Below, piece by piece: positions 51,336 through 62,530 of a DNA stretch of 64,000 nucleotides. The notes beneath the pieces were generated by a model. That model had not been told where the DNA came from, made no database searches, and saw only the letters and a list, made by a program, of their open reading frames with translations. The stretch lies in contig JALCLX010000003.1 of the NCBI GenBank assembly GCA_022648165.1, positions 62,001-126,000 on the forward strand, read 5' to 3'. Positions within the stretch are counted from its first letter, which is position 1; each line of letters opens with the position of its first letter. Position numbers and translations under genes: made by a program. Origin of the DNA: Ancrocorticia sp. (GTDB lineage: Bacteria > Actinomycetota > Actinomycetes > Actinomycetales > Actinomycetaceae).

Positions 51336-54300
51336 ATGCCACGGCGCACAGATATCTCGTCCGTACTTGTGATTGGTTCTGGCCCGATCGTCATCGGCCA
51401 GGCGTGCGAATTCGATTATTCGGGTACTCAGGCATGCCGTGTGCTGAAGGAAGAAGGCCTGCGGGTGATCCTGGTGAACTCGAATCCTGCAACCATCATG
51501 ACTGATCCGGAGATGGCCGATGCCACCTATATCGAGCCGATCACGCCAGAAGTGGTGGAGCAGGTGATCGCGAAGGAGAGACCAGACGCGCTGCTGCCCA
51601 CCCTGGGTGGCCAGACCGCACTGAATACAGCCATGGCTCTGGTTCGCAACGGAGTCCTGGAACGCTACAGGGTAGAGCTAATCGGAGCGCGCGCAGACGC
51701 TATCGTGAAGGGCGAGGACCGGGAGGAATTCAAGAAGGTCGTGGAGAAGTGCGGCGCGGAATCGGCCCGCTCCACGATTTGCCACACGATGGAGGAATGC
51801 ATCGCCGCAGCTGACGAGCTGGGTTATCCCGTGGTGGTGCGCCCATCCTTCACGATGGGCGGCTTAGGTTCCGGATTCGCGTACGACCAAGACGATCTGC
51901 GGCGAATCGCAGGCCAAGGCTTGCACTATTCGGCCACCACAGAGGTTTTGCTCGAAGAGTCCATTCTTGGCTGGAAAGAATACGAACTGGAGATCATGCG
52001 CGACAAAGTGGATAACGTCGTCGTCGTATGCTCCATTGAAAACGTGGATCCTGTGGGCGTCCACACCGGCGATTCGATCACGGTAGCCCCCGCGCTGACC
52101 CTCACGGATCGCGAATACCAACGGCTGCGCGATATCGGAATTGCGATCATCCGGGAAGTTGGCGTTGATACCGGTGGATGCAACATACAATTCGCGGTGA
52201 ATCCGCACAACGGGCGCGTGATCGTGATCGAAATGAATCCGCGCGTTTCGCGTTCCTCCGCACTGGCATCGAAGGCAACTGGCTTTCCGATCGCGAAGAT
52301 TGCCGCGCGTTTGGCCGTGGGTTACACCTTAGATGAGATCCCGAATGACATCACGACGTCGACGCCGGCTTCCTTCGAACCCACGCTGGACTACGTGGTT
52401 GTGAAAGTTCCACGCTTTGCCTTCGAAAAATTCCCCGATGCAGACGCCACATTGACCACAACGATGAAGTCTGTAGGTGAGGCGATGGCCTTGGGGCGCA
52501 ACTTTACAGAAGCGCTCCAGAAGGCGATGCGCTCCATCGACAAGAAGGGGGCTGTGTTCCACTGGCAGGGCGAAGCACCCCGCGGCGACGAGCTTGACGA
52601 GCTTGTACGGCGCGCCGCCACCCCAACCGAAGGGCGCCTGATTCAGGTGCAGCAAGCGTTGCGAGGTGGGGCAACAGTAGAGCAGGTCTACGATGCCACG
52701 AAGATCGATCCGTGGTTCCTGGATCAGATTGCACTCATCAACGAAGTGGCCGCGTATGTGAAACAAGGCGAGGCGATCACGCCAGACGCGATGCGCCTGG
52801 CGAAACGCCACGGGTTCTCCGACGCCCAAATCGCACAGATTCGGGGGATCTCCGAGGACGCTGTACGGCAGATCCGCTGGGCCTTCGGAATCCATCCCGT
52901 GTACAAGACGGTTGACACCTGCGCCGCGGAATTCGCCGCATCGACGCCGTATCACTATTCGACCTTTGAAGAGGAAACCGAGGTAGCGCCCCGCGAAAGG
53001 CCTGCGATCATCATCTTGGGATCCGGGCCAAACCGCATCGGCCAGGGCATCGAGTTCGATTACTCGTGCGTCCATGCCAGCCAGACGCTGGCCAGCGAAT
53101 ACGAAACCGTGATGGTGAACTGCAATCCGGAGACGGTTTCTACTGATTACGACATCTCCGATCGCCTGTACTTTGAGCCGCTGACGCTGGAGGACGTGTT
53201 GGAGGTATATCACGCTGAGGCCGCAGCAGGGCCAGTTGCAGGCATGATCGTGCAGCTGGGTGGGCAGACTCCGCTTTCGCTTGCCAAGTCTCTCGAAGCC
53301 GCAGGTGTGCCGATTATAGGCACACCGCCTGCGGCCATCGATGCAGCTGAGGACCGCGCATTGTTTGGCGGTGTGCTCTCTGAGGCCGGCTTGCACGCAC
53401 CCGAATATGGGACGGCCACAACCGACGCACAGACAATTGCGATCGCGAACAAGATCGGATACCCCGTTTTGGTACGGCCATCCTATGTGTTGGGCGGCCG
53501 GGGCATGGAAATCGTGTATTCGGAAGCGCAATTGCGTGAATACCTGGCACGCCATGAAACGGCACATACTGACGCTTCGCGCCGCGCGGCGCCACTGTTG
53601 ATCGATCGATTCCTGGACGACGCCACTGAGATCGACGTGGACGCCTTGTACGACGGGCGCGAGCTTTTCCTGGGCGGCGTGATGGAGCACATCGAAGAAT
53701 GTGGCATCCATTCGGGCGATTCGGCATGCGTTCTGCCTCCGTTGACACTCTCGCAGCAAGTGATCAATCGCATCAGGGAGGCCATGGTTGCGATCGCACG
53801 CGGAGTGGGCGTGCGCGGCTTGTTGAATGTCCAATTCGGACTGATGAACGATGTTCTGTACGTCATTGAGGCAAATCCGCGCGCATCGCGCACCGTGCCG
53901 TTCGTGTCAAAAGCGACAGGCGTGTCTCTGGCGCGGGCGGCCGCCTGGGTGATGGCCGGCCGCTCCATCGAGGAACTGCGGCGCAATGGGCTGTTACCCG
54001 AACACGATGCAACTGTGCTGGACGTGGAAGACGCAATGGCCGTAAAGGAAGTAGTACTGCCTTTCAAACGTTTTCAGACGCGTGGAGCACGCGTGGTGGA
54101 TTCCATCTTGGGCCCCGAAATGCGATCCACGGGTGAAGTGATGGGTATTGCACGGACCTTCCCTGTGGCATTTGCGAAGTCCCAGGACGCGGCATACGGC
54201 GGCTTGCCTGAGAAGGGGAACCTGTTCGTATCGGTTGCTGATTCAGATAAGGGTGCGATCATCTTCCCGATTCTTCAAATGGTGGAGTTGGGCTTCACGA

Positions 54301-54638
54301 TCTACGCCACGGCGGGTACGGCGTCCGTACTGACCCGTTACGGCGTGCCCTCGATCGTGGTGCGCAAGGAATCTGAGAGGGACGAACCCGGTGGGGGAGA
54401 GACCATCGTGGATCTGATTTCCTCCGGAAAAATCGACATGGTGGTCAACACGCCCGGCTCTCGCGCCTCACGCAAGGACGGCTACGCCATTCGCGCCGCG
54501 ACCACCGCTGCCGACAAGCCGATCATGACAACCGTTTCGGAGTTCGGTGCGGCCGTCCAGGCCATCGCGGCGCTGCGCACCGGCGAGTTCACGGTGGAAA
54601 GCCTTCAGGACCACAACGCGGAGCGGGTGTTCCGATGA
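51336..54638 (+). CDS. carB: Carbamoyl-phosphate synthase large subunit
   Basis: A 1100-residue enzyme with two homologous ATP-grasp halves: first half [20 protein letters not shown] and [19 protein letters not shown]; second half [20 protein letters not shown] and [19 protein letters not shown]. The allosteric MGS-like domain follows at the C terminus ([39 protein letters not shown]). It makes carbamoyl phosphate for pyrimidine and arginine synthesis. It overlaps pyrF by four bases. A long open frame on the opposite strand (52.3-53.8 kb) is a shadow of its codon bias. Confidence 0.98.
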   Translation: MPRRTDISSVLVIGSGPIVIGQACEFDYSGTQACRVLKEEGLRVILVNSNPATIMTDPEMADATYIEPITPEVVEQVIAKERPDALLPTLGGQTALNTAMALVRNGVLERYRVELIGARADAIVKGEDREEFKKVVEKCGAESARSTICHTMEECIAAADELGYPVVVRPSFTMGGLGSGFAYDQDDLRRIAGQGLHYSATTEVLLEESILGWKEYELEIMRDKVDNVVVVCSIENVDPVGVHTGDSITVAPALTLTDREYQRLRDIGIAIIREVGVDTGGCNIQFAVNPHNGRVIVIEMNPRVSRSSALASKATGFPIAKIAARLAVGYTLDEIPNDITTSTPASFEPTLDYVVVKVPRFAFEKFPDADATLTTTMKSVGEAMALGRNFTEALQKAMRSIDKKGAVFHWQGEAPRGDELDELVRRAATPTEGRLIQVQQALRGGATVEQVYDATKIDPWFLDQIALINEVAAYVKQGEAITPDAMRLAKRHGFSDAQIAQIRGISEDAVRQIRWAFGIHPVYKTVDTCAAEFAASTPYHYSTFEEETEVAPRERPAIIILGSGPNRIGQGIEFDYSCVHASQTLASEYETVMVNCNPETVSTDYDISDRLYFEPLTLEDVLEVYHAEAAAGPVAGMIVQLGGQTPLSLAKSLEAAGVPIIGTPPAAIDAAEDRALFGGVLSEAGLHAPEYGTATTDAQTIAIANKIGYPVLVRPSYVLGGRGMEIVYSEAQLREYLARHETAHTDASRRAAPLLIDRFLDDATEIDVDALYDGRELFLGGVMEHIEECGIHSGDSACVLPPLTLSQQVINRIREAMVAIARGVGVRGLLNVQFGLMNDVLYVIEANPRASRTVPFVSKATGVSLARAAAWVMAGRSIEELRRNGLLPEHDATVLDVEDAMAVKEVVLPFKRFQTRGARVVDSILGPEMRSTGEVMGIARTFPVAFAKSQDAAYGGLPEKGNLFVSVADSDKGAIIFPILQMVELGFTIYATAGTASVLTRYGVPSIVVRKESERDEPGGGETIVDLISSGKIDMVVNTPGSRASRKDGYAIRAATTAADKPIMTTVSEFGAAVQAIAALRTGEFTVESLQDHNAERVFR

Positions 54639-55477
54639 AGGGATTCGGTGATCGCCTAGCCGAGCGAATGGCGGATCGTGGCCCGGTGTGCACGGGCATC
54701 GATCCGCACGCCGGCTTGCTGGACACATGGGGACTTGAGGATTCGGCTGCGGGTGTTCGCGAATTCGGACTGCGGACCGTTGACGCACTGTGGGAGCAAA
54801 CAGCCGCATTCAAGCCGCAGTCCGCCTTTTTCGAGCGGCACGGTTCGCGCGGCATTGCCGCGCTCGAGGACGTGCTTGAGGCGTGCCGCCAGGCTGAAGT
54901 CCCCGTGATTGCCGATGTCAAGCGCGGCGATATCGGCTCCACGATGGATGGTTATGCAGATGCGTACCTTTCCGGCCCTTTGCGCTCTGACGCATTCACG
55001 GTTTCGCCCTACATGGGGACTGCCAGCCTCCAGGCGGCGGCGCAGCGAGCCGTGGAAGGCGGCCAGGGCCTTTTTGTTTTGGCGTTGACGTCAAACGCCG
55101 AAGGCCCCTCAATTCAGCACGTGGGTGGGCCGGGAAAAAGCGTTGCGGGCCGCGTGATGGAGGAAGTGACTCGCTGGAACCGGACATTCGCGCCGCAGGC
55201 CGCGGTGGGACCATTCGGGGTGGTTGTCGGTGCCACGATAGGAGCTGCCGCCACAGAGCTGGGCATCGACCTCGCGGCATTTCCAGGGCTATTCCTCGCT
55301 CCGGGTATCGGTGCACAGGGCGCCGGTTCTCAGGAGTTGCGTGAAGTGTTCGGGCAAGCGCGCAGCCGTGTCCTTGCATCGGCATCTCGCTCCATTCTAC
55401 GGGGCGGCCCCACTCCAGCTGGCCTAGAAGAAAGCTTCGCGCGCACTCGGGATATGGTGCTTGCCGCAGTCAATTGA
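54635..55477 (+). CDS. pyrF: Orotidine 5'-phosphate decarboxylase, group 2
   Basis: A 280-residue enzyme of the long actinobacterial type. The substrate Asp is in [19 protein letters not shown], the catalytic Lys in [20 protein letters not shown], and the phosphate loop in [12 protein letters not shown]. It makes UMP, closing the pathway. pyrD and pyrE, the two steps between PyrC and PyrF, are not in the operon. It ends 170 bases before mihF. Confidence 0.95.
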   Translation: MKGFGDRLAERMADRGPVCTGIDPHAGLLDTWGLEDSAAGVREFGLRTVDALWEQTAAFKPQSAFFERHGSRGIAALEDVLEACRQAEVPVIADVKRGDIGSTMDGYADAYLSGPLRSDAFTVSPYMGTASLQAAAQRAVEGGQGLFVLALTSNAEGPSIQHVGGPGKSVAGRVMEEVTRWNRTFAPQAAVGPFGVVVGATIGAAATELGIDLAAFPGLFLAPGIGAQGAGSQELREVFGQARSRVLASASRSILRGGPTPAGLEESFARTRDMVLAAVN

Positions 55478-55603
55478 TGGCTCTGGCCTGCGACTGCGCG
55501 AATCGTAGGACTTACGTCCCACATATCAGGAACGTGTGGTTAGTTTTCTGGACGCATTACGATTTACGCGCGCAAACTGCCCCACCGTTCCGGCGGAATC
55601 GGC

Positions 55604-55609
55604 TATAAC
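55604..55609 (+). promoter_or_regulatory. Possible -10 element of mihF
   Basis: TATAAC lies 39 bases before the mihF ATG in a 170-base gap. The gap also holds a small GGAC-TTAC-GTCC repeat near 55507 and a 13-base motif shared with the rpoZ leader. TGAGGAGA before the ATG is a strong ribosome binding site. Confidence 0.45.
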
Positions 55610-55647
55610 AACTGTGAGAGCACCGTTTCTACCACTGAGGAGACACC

Positions 55648-55959
55648 ATGGCCCTTCCTACCCTTACCCCCGAGCAGCGCTCAGCCGCTCTCGAAAAGGC
55701 CGCAGTTGCCCGTGCCCGCCGCGCAGATCTGAAACGTGACCTGAAATCGGGCAAGATCACTGTTTCCGAAGTTCTCGGCAAGGCAAAAGATGATGAAGTA
55801 ATCGGTAAGCTTCGCGTATCCGCACTCTTGTCATCTCTGCCGGGAATTGGCGCTGCGAAGTCAAAGCAAATCATGGAGGAAGTTGGCATTTCCGAATCCC
55901 GCCGCGTCGCCGGGCTCGGACAACACCAGCGCGCCGAACTGATCAAACGCTTCAGCTGA
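55648..55959 (+). CDS. mihF: Actinobacterial integration host factor mIHF
   Basis: A 103-residue nucleoid protein. N-terminal helical start TLTPEQRSAALEKAAVARAR, basic region RRADLKRDLKSGK, and the C-terminal helix-two-turn-helix-like segment LPGIGAAKSKQIMEEVGISE with RRVAGLGQHQRAELIKRF. It binds and bends DNA and is specific to actinobacteria. Position between pyrF and gmk is conserved. Confidence 0.95.
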   Translation: MALPTLTPEQRSAALEKAAVARARRADLKRDLKSGKITVSEVLGKAKDDEVIGKLRVSALLSSLPGIGAAKSKQIMEEVGISESRRVAGLGQHQRAELIKRFS

Positions 55960-56005
55960 CGCTGACGATTGTATGCGCCGCAGTGTTTCATGGCACGATA
56001 ACGGC

Positions 56006-56581
56006 ATGAGTATCGTGACGAACACTGTGGCGCATCCTTTTGTTATTTCCGGCCCATCTGGAGTAGGGAAAGGCACTGTGGTCAAGCCTCTCATGGAACG
56101 GGCCAAAGGATGCTGGCTTTCCGTTTCCGCTACCACACGCCCGCCACGCCCCGGCGAGATCGACGGCGTGCACTATCATTTCGTCACCGATAAGCAGTTT
56201 GACGATCTGGTCCGCAGTGGCCAGATGCTCGAGTGGGCCGTAGTGCACGGCAAGCACCGTTATGGCACGCCGCGTCGGCCCGTCATGGATGCACTGAAGC
56301 GGGGCCTCATTCCTGTACTTGAACTCGATCTAGCCGGAGCCCGCCAGATTCGCGCCAGCATGCCGAGTGCAGTTCAGATTTTCCTGGCGCCTCCCTCCTG
56401 GGAAGAACTCGAACATCGGCTGCGGGGGCGGGGCACTGAAACAGAGGAACAGATCCAGCGCCGCCTAGAGACTGCGCGAACGGAACTCGCCGCCGAATCG
56501 GAATTCGACTACGTCGTCGTCAACGATGAAGTGGCCCGTGCCACGGCCCAGATACTGCACATCATGGGAATCGACAAGTAG
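56006..56581 (+). CDS. gmk: Guanylate kinase
   Basis: A 191-residue kinase making GDP from GMP. Walker A is ISGPSGVGKGTV; the GMP-binding region has SVSATTRPPRPGEIDGVHYH and EWAVVHGKHRYGTPR; the lid is RLRGRGTETEEQIQRRL. The ATG at 56006 fits the family start; an upstream GTG/ATG reading adds 11 unrelated residues. No Shine-Dalgarno is obvious. It is followed by rpoZ after 36 bases. Confidence 0.95.
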   Translation: MSIVTNTVAHPFVISGPSGVGKGTVVKPLMERAKGCWLSVSATTRPPRPGEIDGVHYHFVTDKQFDDLVRSGQMLEWAVVHGKHRYGTPRRPVMDALKRGLIPVLELDLAGARQIRASMPSAVQIFLAPPSWEELEHRLRGRGTETEEQIQRRLETARTELAAESEFDYVVVNDEVARATAQILHIMGIDK

Positions 56582-56617
56582 ACTAGGTGTTTGCATATCA
56601 GGAACGAGAGGTAGCAC

Positions 56618-56887
56618 ATGTTTGGAACTGTCCCGGAACCCGAGGGCATCACAAATCCTCCTATCGATGATCTTTTGAAGAAAGTCGATTCGAAGTATGC
56701 CCTAGCAGTCTATGCGGCTCAGCGGGCGCGGCAGATCAATTCGTACCGCCAGGAAATGCGCCGCGGGGACGGTAACATCACCCACTTTGGACCGCTCGTT
56801 GATGCCGGCCCCGAAGATAAACCGCTTTCCATTGCCCTCAAAGAGATCGCGGCTGGAAAGATCGAATGGGGAACGGAAACCAAGTGA
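56618..56887 (+). CDS. rpoZ: RNA polymerase omega subunit
   Basis: An 89-residue protein with the omega core [34 protein letters not shown] and [16 protein letters not shown]. It helps assemble RNA polymerase by holding the beta-prime subunit. GAGAGG precedes the ATG. It overlaps coaBC by four bases. Confidence 0.96.
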   Translation: MFGTVPEPEGITNPPIDDLLKKVDSKYALAVYAAQRARQINSYRQEMRRGDGNITHFGPLVDAGPEDKPLSIALKEIAAGKIEWGTETK

Positions 56888-58137
56888 GCTCGCACTGGGC
56901 TTCCTCCACAGGAGGCCCAGTTCACGTCACTGTTGGAGTAACTGGCGGGATTGCCGCGTACAAAGCATGTACGCTGGTGCGCCTGCTAGTGAAAGCTGGG
57001 GCTGATGTCACCGTTGTTCCCACACGCGCTGCACTGTCCATGGTTGGCCGCACCACTTGGGAGGCACTGAGCGGGCATCCGGTCTGTACGGACACTGACC
57101 AGGATGCGGCACACGTGAATCATGTGCGGCTGGGGCATGTGTCCGATGTGATCGTCGTGGCTCCAACTACCGCTCATACGCTGGCACGGATTGCCGCCGG
57201 CATGGCGGACGACCTGCTCACCTCCACCGTCCTCGCCGCCCGCTGCCCGGTTGTGCTAGTGCCGGCGATGCACACGGAAATGTGGTTGAATCCGGCAACC
57301 CAGCACAACGTGGGTACTGTGCGCGGCCGTGGAATCACAGTTATTGAACCCGCATCCGGGCGCCTGACAGGGGCTGATAGCGGGCCGGGCAGAATGCCCG
57401 AACCTGAAGAGATCTTTTCGTCACTGCGGTCCCTTCTAGCGGACCACCAACGCAACGATTTCGCTGGGGTTCGTTTCGCTATTTCGGCGGGAGGAACCCG
57501 CGAACCGATCGATCCCGTGCGCTTCATAGGTAATCGTTCCTCGGGGGCTTTCGGTGCCGCGATCGCGCGCCATGCCGTGGCACGCGGCGCGAATGTCACA
57601 TTTGTCGCGGCGCACGTACTGCCGGAATTGCTGCGAGGCCTCACCGGTGCCGCGATCGTTCAGGCCGGAACCGCGGCCGAGTTAAAGAAACAGATGGAAA
57701 CGGCCGCCGCCACGGCGGACGTGGTCATCATGGCTGCAGCTGTCGCCGATTACCGGCCAGAACATGTCTCTGATGCGAAAGTAAAGAAGCGCGACGGTTC
57801 GCCGATAACTCTGACACTGGTAGAAAATCCAGATATTCTTGCCGGGTTAGCATGCAATCGCAGTGATCCACGCCAAACGATTGTGGGTTTCGCCGCAGAG
57901 ACAGGCGATGCAGGATCCTCCGTACTCGAATATGGGCGCCGAAAAGCCGCCGCCAAACAGGTAGACCTGATGGTCATCAACGAGGTGGGGGAGGATCGCG
58001 GTTTTGGCGATCGTGAAACAGCAATTACGATCGTGGATGTCTCCGGAGCCGTTCGTGCAGCCGCCACAGGTACCAAAGACGAGCTCGCAGAGACGATACT
58101 GGACACTATCTCCGCCCAGCGCGGCGGAACACTCTGA
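56884..58137 (+). CDS. coaBC: Bifunctional phosphopantothenoylcysteine decarboxylase/phosphopantothenate-cysteine ligase
   Basis: A 417-residue fusion. The flavoprotein CoaC half has [19 protein letters not shown], the catalytic His region [20 protein letters not shown] and [13 protein letters not shown]. The CoaB half has [39 protein letters not shown] and VGFAAETGD. It carries out two consecutive steps of coenzyme A synthesis. The GTG at 56884 overlaps the rpoZ stop (GTGA) and is preferred over an upstream ATG inside rpoZ. Confidence 0.96.
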   Translation: MSSHWASSTGGPVHVTVGVTGGIAAYKACTLVRLLVKAGADVTVVPTRAALSMVGRTTWEALSGHPVCTDTDQDAAHVNHVRLGHVSDVIVVAPTTAHTLARIAAGMADDLLTSTVLAARCPVVLVPAMHTEMWLNPATQHNVGTVRGRGITVIEPASGRLTGADSGPGRMPEPEEIFSSLRSLLADHQRNDFAGVRFAISAGGTREPIDPVRFIGNRSSGAFGAAIARHAVARGANVTFVAAHVLPELLRGLTGAAIVQAGTAAELKKQMETAAATADVVIMAAAVADYRPEHVSDAKVKKRDGSPITLTLVENPDILAGLACNRSDPRQTIVGFAAETGDAGSSVLEYGRRKAAAKQVDLMVINEVGEDRGFGDRETAITIVDVSGAVRAAATGTKDELAETILDTISAQRGGTL

Positions 58138-58149
58138 TCGGATGCACTT

Positions 58150-59343
58150 ATGACCTATCGCCAGCCTTTCACGTCCGAATCCGTCACGGAGGGCCATCCG
58201 GACAAAGTGTGTGACAAGATCTCAGACACGATTCTGGATGCCATGCTGGAAGCTGATCCTCACGCCCGTGTTGCCGTTGAAACCATGGCCACAACCGGGC
58301 TGATCCACGTGGCCGGTGAAATCACCACAGAGGCCTATGTGGAGATTCCGCAACTCGTACGCGATACGATCACGGAAATTGGCTACACCTCGTCACGCGT
58401 GGGATTTGACGGTAATTCGTGCGGAGTGACGCTTTCGATTGGGCAGCAGTCGCCCGATATCGCGGACGGGGTGGATCGTTCAATCGAGGCCAGGGAATCC
58501 GCATTGACGGACAGATACGATGTACAGGGAGCCGGGGATCAGGGGCTGATGTTCGGCTACGCCACCAACGAGACCCGCACGCTGATGCCGACCCCCATTC
58601 AGCTGGCTCACCGTTTGGCTGAAAGGCTTGCGCATGTGCGCCGCAGCGGAGCCGTGCCAGGCCTGCGCCCGGATGGCAAGACGCAAGTGACCGTTCTCTA
58701 CGAGGACGACAAGCCTGTGGCTCTCGATACTGTGGTGATCTCCACCCAGCACGATCCTGAAGTTGACCAAACGTGGCTGCGCCGCGCACTGTCTGAGAAC
58801 GTTTTGGAACCTGTGCTCGAAGTGGAGAACCTGCCGCTTGACCTCGGCGGAATGAAGCTCTTTGTAAACCCCTCCGGAAAATTCGTGATCGGTGGCCCTA
58901 TGGGTGATGCCGGGCTCACCGGACGAAAGATTATTGTGGATACCTACGGCGGAATGGCGCGCCACGGAGGTGGCGCATTCTCCGGCAAGGATCCTTCGAA
59001 AGTGGACCGTTCCGGCGCATACGCTGCGCGCTGGGTGGCTAAGAACGTCGTGGCTGCGGGACTAGCCGATCGCTGCGAAATCCAGGTTGCCTACGCGATC
59101 GGCCGCGCTCACCCTATTTCTGTGCGCGTGGAGACTTTCGGAACGGAATCCATCCCGGTGGAACGTATCCACAACGCAGTGATAAAGGTATTCGATCTGC
59201 GGCCCGCGGCAATTATCGAGGAACTTGATCTTCTGCGTCCGATCTACGCCAAAACGGCAGTCTATGGCCATTTTGGGCGTGAACTGCCGGAGTTCACCTG
59301 GGAAAAAACAGACAGGGTGGAGGAACTACTTCGGGCGTGCTGA
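58150..59343 (+). CDS. metK: S-adenosylmethionine synthetase
   Basis: A 397-residue enzyme with [20 protein letters not shown] at the start, [16 protein letters not shown], the P-loop-like [19 protein letters not shown] and [20 protein letters not shown]. It makes SAM from ATP and methionine. It lies 12 bases after coaBC without a clear Shine-Dalgarno; probably cotranscribed. Confidence 0.97.
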   Translation: MTYRQPFTSESVTEGHPDKVCDKISDTILDAMLEADPHARVAVETMATTGLIHVAGEITTEAYVEIPQLVRDTITEIGYTSSRVGFDGNSCGVTLSIGQQSPDIADGVDRSIEARESALTDRYDVQGAGDQGLMFGYATNETRTLMPTPIQLAHRLAERLAHVRRSGAVPGLRPDGKTQVTVLYEDDKPVALDTVVISTQHDPEVDQTWLRRALSENVLEPVLEVENLPLDLGGMKLFVNPSGKFVIGGPMGDAGLTGRKIIVDTYGGMARHGGGAFSGKDPSKVDRSGAYAARWVAKNVVAAGLADRCEIQVAYAIGRAHPISVRVETFGTESIPVERIHNAVIKVFDLRPAAIIEELDLLRPIYAKTAVYGHFGRELPEFTWEKTDRVEELLRAC

Positions 59344-59379
59344 GCGTTCGAACGGAGAAACTCCGTCCCTGCCATGGTC

Positions 59380-59391
59380 TACCCTGATGCC
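59380..59391 (+). promoter_or_regulatory. Leaderless -10 element of priA
   Basis: TACCCT at 59380-59385 is followed by six bases (GATGCC) and the ATG at 59392. Confidence 0.55.
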
Positions 59392-61557
59392 ATGGACCAA
59401 CTGGAACTGGGTGAACTGCCGGAGGCCACCACACAGGATGCGCTCTTCGCACCGGTTCGTTTGGCGCATGCCGTGCGAGCCGATGTCGCTCGCCCTGTGG
59501 CCCACGTCTGCTTGGAGAATGTTGGGCCGCAGCTGGATCGCGTATTTGATTATCTGGTACCGCCTGCGCTCGATGCTCAGGCATCCGTGGGTTCGCGGGT
59601 GGCCGTACCCATAAGTGGCCGCAAAGCTACGGGATTCGTCGTCGCCCGCGACGACCAAACAACCACCGGCAGCCGCTTGCGGCCGATTTTGCGCGTGATC
59701 TCTCCGCTGCCCGTACTGGCGGCAGAAATCTACCAAATCGCGGCGCGCATCGCCGAAAGAAATTGTTCGTCCGTTGCAGATATCCTCCGCTTGGCAATCC
59801 CTCCGCGCCATGCGCGCGCTGAACGCGAATACGTGTCCCATTATGGGCCGTTTATGGCCGGGCCGGAACCGTTAGATGCGCCGCTAGAGCAGAGCGTACG
59901 TGCCGATTCCGGTGGCGAGCCGGCATTGGAGTTTCCGGAAGGACAGGCGGCCGCCACCTGGATGCCCTACACAGGCGGAGCGGCATTCCTTGCCCGGCTG
60001 GCGCGCGGCGAGTCACCTCATGCAGTGTGTCACGCCTTGCCAGGCTCTGTAGTGGAACTCGCGCTTGCCGCATGTGCTGCAACACGTGCGTCCGGACGCG
60101 GCGTCCTAATCGTGGTGCCGACCTCACGCATTGCCCGGTCCATGGCTGAAATCTTCGCCCAACGCTTCGGCGATTCGATAGAGATCCTGGTGGGGGAGGC
60201 CGCTCCAGAGTCACGCTACCGTTCATTCCTGCGGGTGCGCGGCGGGCAGGCGCCCATCGTCATCGGAACCCGCGCGGCCGCGTGGGCTCCCGTCTCCCGG
60301 CTCGGACTGGTCATCGTGATAGACGACGCCGCGCCCACACTCCGCGAGATTCGCTCACCGTATGCGGAGGCGCGTGACGTACTCGCCGCCCGCGCAGCAC
60401 TGCAAAAGAGCGGCCTGCTTGTGTTGTCCCACTATGTGAGCGTGCCGGCAGCCGCACTCATCGCATCCGGCTGGGCGCCGCTCCTAGAAGCCACCCCATC
60501 GGTGCGTGCAGTCAAGGCTGCGCGGGTCACGTCGCCTGAGCAATGGGTGCGGGAAGGCACCCCGTGGAGCCGCATCCCAGACTCGGCCTTCACGATGGTA
60601 CGGGACAGCCTCACGCGTGGGCCAGTGCTCTTGGTCGTGCCGCGTGCGGGCTATATACCAGTGGTCGCGTGCGCGCAGTGCCAGCGCCCTGCCGTCTGCG
60701 CCGATTGTGGAGGCGAGATGCAGATCAGTGCGCCAGGGGCTACGCCTGCGTGTAGTCGTTGCGGCAGCTTACGGCCCTGGAGGTGCAGTCATTGCCACGG
60801 CACACAGATGAAGGCATTGCGGATCGGCTCACACCGCACAGCAGAGGAGATCGGGCGCGCATTCCCCGGAGTGGGCGTGGTGATCTCGGGATCCCAAGCG
60901 GCAGAAGGAATTTCCGTAACCGTTTCCTCACGGCCGCGCATCATCGTGGCTACCCCGGGTGCGGAACCGTGGGCAGACGGTGGCTTCGCCGGCGCACTAG
61001 TGCTGGATTCCCGCTATTTGCGCGGACAGGGCATGGATGCGGATATCGCGTTCGTGCGGCACGCCAGCGCCGTCGTCGCGCGCGTGCGCCCCGCGGAACA
61101 TGGCGGACACGTGATGTTTGCTGGCGGAATAGATCCGGAAGCCCTGCACGCATTGGCACACTGGGATCTTGCCCATTACGCTGCCACGATCCTGCGCGAG
61201 CGGACGGCACTGGCGCTCCCTCCGGCCGCGCGATGGCTCGCCGTTACCGGATCGCAAGGGGACATGCACAGATATCTCAGGATCCTGCGTGGTGAACTTC
61301 TCCGCTCCTTTAACGAAGCTCCCGAAGTTCCGATACCACACGAAGAAACACTCTTCGCTACAGGGGTGCGTCCGTTCGCACCGGGTATCGACCTATTGGG
61401 GCCCGTGCCTGCACCCCGCGAAGAAATTACGCTGTTCTTTCGCACTGCAATCACGCACGGGCGCGCGCTCACCCGCATCGCACGCAACGTCTATCGGCTG
61501 TATACGGCGGAGAATCTGGGAGCTACCTTGCGCCTCGAAGTAGATCCGCGCATGTGA
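59392..61557 (+). CDS. priA: Primosomal protein N' (PriA), helicase motifs degenerate
   Basis: A 721-residue protein aligned with PriA: N-terminal DNA-binding domain (HVCLENVGPQLDRVFDYLVP, GSRVAVPISGRKATGFVVA), a degenerate helicase core, a zinc region with eight cysteines in C-x2-C pairs (CAQCQRPAVCADCG, CSRCGSLRPWRCSHCHG), and the C-terminal domain (ALPPAARWLAVTGS). The Walker A lysine loop is missing (the region reads SVVELALAACAATRASG) and Walker B reads VIVIDDAAPTL, so ATP hydrolysis is unlikely; loss of these motifs is known for actinobacterial PriA. It probably acts in replication restart as a scaffold. ATG 59374 is an alternative, but 59392 has the leaderless -10. Confidence 0.9.
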   Translation: MDQLELGELPEATTQDALFAPVRLAHAVRADVARPVAHVCLENVGPQLDRVFDYLVPPALDAQASVGSRVAVPISGRKATGFVVARDDQTTTGSRLRPILRVISPLPVLAAEIYQIAARIAERNCSSVADILRLAIPPRHARAEREYVSHYGPFMAGPEPLDAPLEQSVRADSGGEPALEFPEGQAAATWMPYTGGAAFLARLARGESPHAVCHALPGSVVELALAACAATRASGRGVLIVVPTSRIARSMAEIFAQRFGDSIEILVGEAAPESRYRSFLRVRGGQAPIVIGTRAAAWAPVSRLGLVIVIDDAAPTLREIRSPYAEARDVLAARAALQKSGLLVLSHYVSVPAAALIASGWAPLLEATPSVRAVKAARVTSPEQWVREGTPWSRIPDSAFTMVRDSLTRGPVLLVVPRAGYIPVVACAQCQRPAVCADCGGEMQISAPGATPACSRCGSLRPWRCSHCHGTQMKALRIGSHRTAEEIGRAFPGVGVVISGSQAAEGISVTVSSRPRIIVATPGAEPWADGGFAGALVLDSRYLRGQGMDADIAFVRHASAVVARVRPAEHGGHVMFAGGIDPEALHALAHWDLAHYAATILRERTALALPPAARWLAVTGSQGDMHRYLRILRGELLRSFNEAPEVPIPHEETLFATGVRPFAPGIDLLGPVPAPREEITLFFRTAITHGRALTRIARNVYRLYTAENLGATLRLEVDPRM

Positions 61558-61585
61558 TGCGATCGGAGCACCGTCCATTACCACG

Positions 61586-61597
61586 TAGAATGGCTCT
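61586..61597 (+). promoter_or_regulatory. Leaderless -10 element of fmt
   Basis: TAGAAT at 61586-61591 is followed by six bases (GGCTCT) and the GTG at 61598; no Shine-Dalgarno is present. Confidence 0.65.
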
Positions 61598-62530
61598 GTG
61601 CGCATACTCTTTGCTGGAACCCCTGACGTAGCCGTACCATCCCTTGAACGGCTCCTCTCCGCTGGACACGAGGTGCTCGCTGTCCTGACCCGCGCCCCCG
61701 CGCGCGCTGGACGCTCACACGCCATGCACCGTTCAGCAGTCCACGACGCCGCGGAGCATTACGGTATTCCAGTTCTCACGCCCCGCACCTTGCGCGATCC
61801 GCAGTTCACGGAGAACATTGCAACACTCGCGCCCGATGCGGCTGCAGTGGTTGCCTATGGCAAGATTGTTCCTCCCGCTTTGTTGAGCGTGCCTCGCTTG
61901 GGCTGGATCAATCTCCATTTCTCGCTATTGCCTGCCTGGCGAGGTGCCGCACCAGTGCAACACGCACTTGCGGCAGGAGACGATATCACCGGCGCGTCAA
62001 CATTCCTGCTGGAGGAAGGGCTGGATACCGGCCCGGTCTTTGGCAGCACCACTGAGCGCATCAATCCCACAGACACGGCCGGGGACCTCTTAGAGAGGCT
62101 CTCGCACAGCGGAGCCGAATTGCTGGTACGAACATTTGCGCTGCTCGAATCGGGCCTGGCAGTGCCACATCCACAACATGGCGACGTGACATATGCACCC
62201 TCAATCAGCGTGGCAGACGCGCAGGTGGATTGGACCCATCCAGCCATAGCGATCGACCGCCAGATTCGCGCGCACACACCTGCGCCAGGGGCATGGACGA
62301 TGCTCAGAGGTCACCGCATCAAGCTGGGGCCTATCTCTCCGGTGCCGGACGTAACCGACTTGGCTCCGGGGGAGCTCCGCGGCGAGCTTGTGGGAACTGG
62401 CAGCCATGCAGTTCGGCTTGGTACGGTTGCGCCTGCCGGCAAACGCGTTATGGAAGCGCGTGACTGGCTCCGGGGCGCACGCTTGAGCCCTGGCGAACAG
62501 TTCACGGCGAAGGAGCGCACCGATGATTGA
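61598..62530 (+). CDS. fmt: Methionyl-tRNA formyltransferase
   Basis: A 310-residue enzyme: N terminus MRILFAGTPDVAVPSLERLL, the catalytic region VVAYGKIVPPALLSVPRLGW and INLHFSLLPAWRGAAPVQHA, the Asp-containing GLDTGPVFG, and the C-terminal OB-like domain. It formylates Met-tRNA for initiation. The GTG start is supported by the -10 six bases upstream. It overlaps rsmB by eight bases. Confidence 0.96.
   Translation: MRILFAGTPDVAVPSLERLLSAGHEVLAVLTRAPARAGRSHAMHRSAVHDAAEHYGIPVLTPRTLRDPQFTENIATLAPDAAAVVAYGKIVPPALLSVPRLGWINLHFSLLPAWRGAAPVQHALAAGDDITGASTFLLEEGLDTGPVFGSTTERINPTDTAGDLLERLSHSGAELLVRTFALLESGLAVPHPQHGDVTYAPSISVADAQVDWTHPAIAIDRQIRAHTPAPGAWTMLRGHRIKLGPISPVPDVTDLAPGELRGELVGTGSHAVRLGTVAPAGKRVMEARDWLRGARLSPGEQFTAKERTDD

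Noticed and set aside
52329-53834. Open frame of 501 codons opposite carB
   Set aside because: CarB is intact across this region; the frame is a codon-bias shadow.
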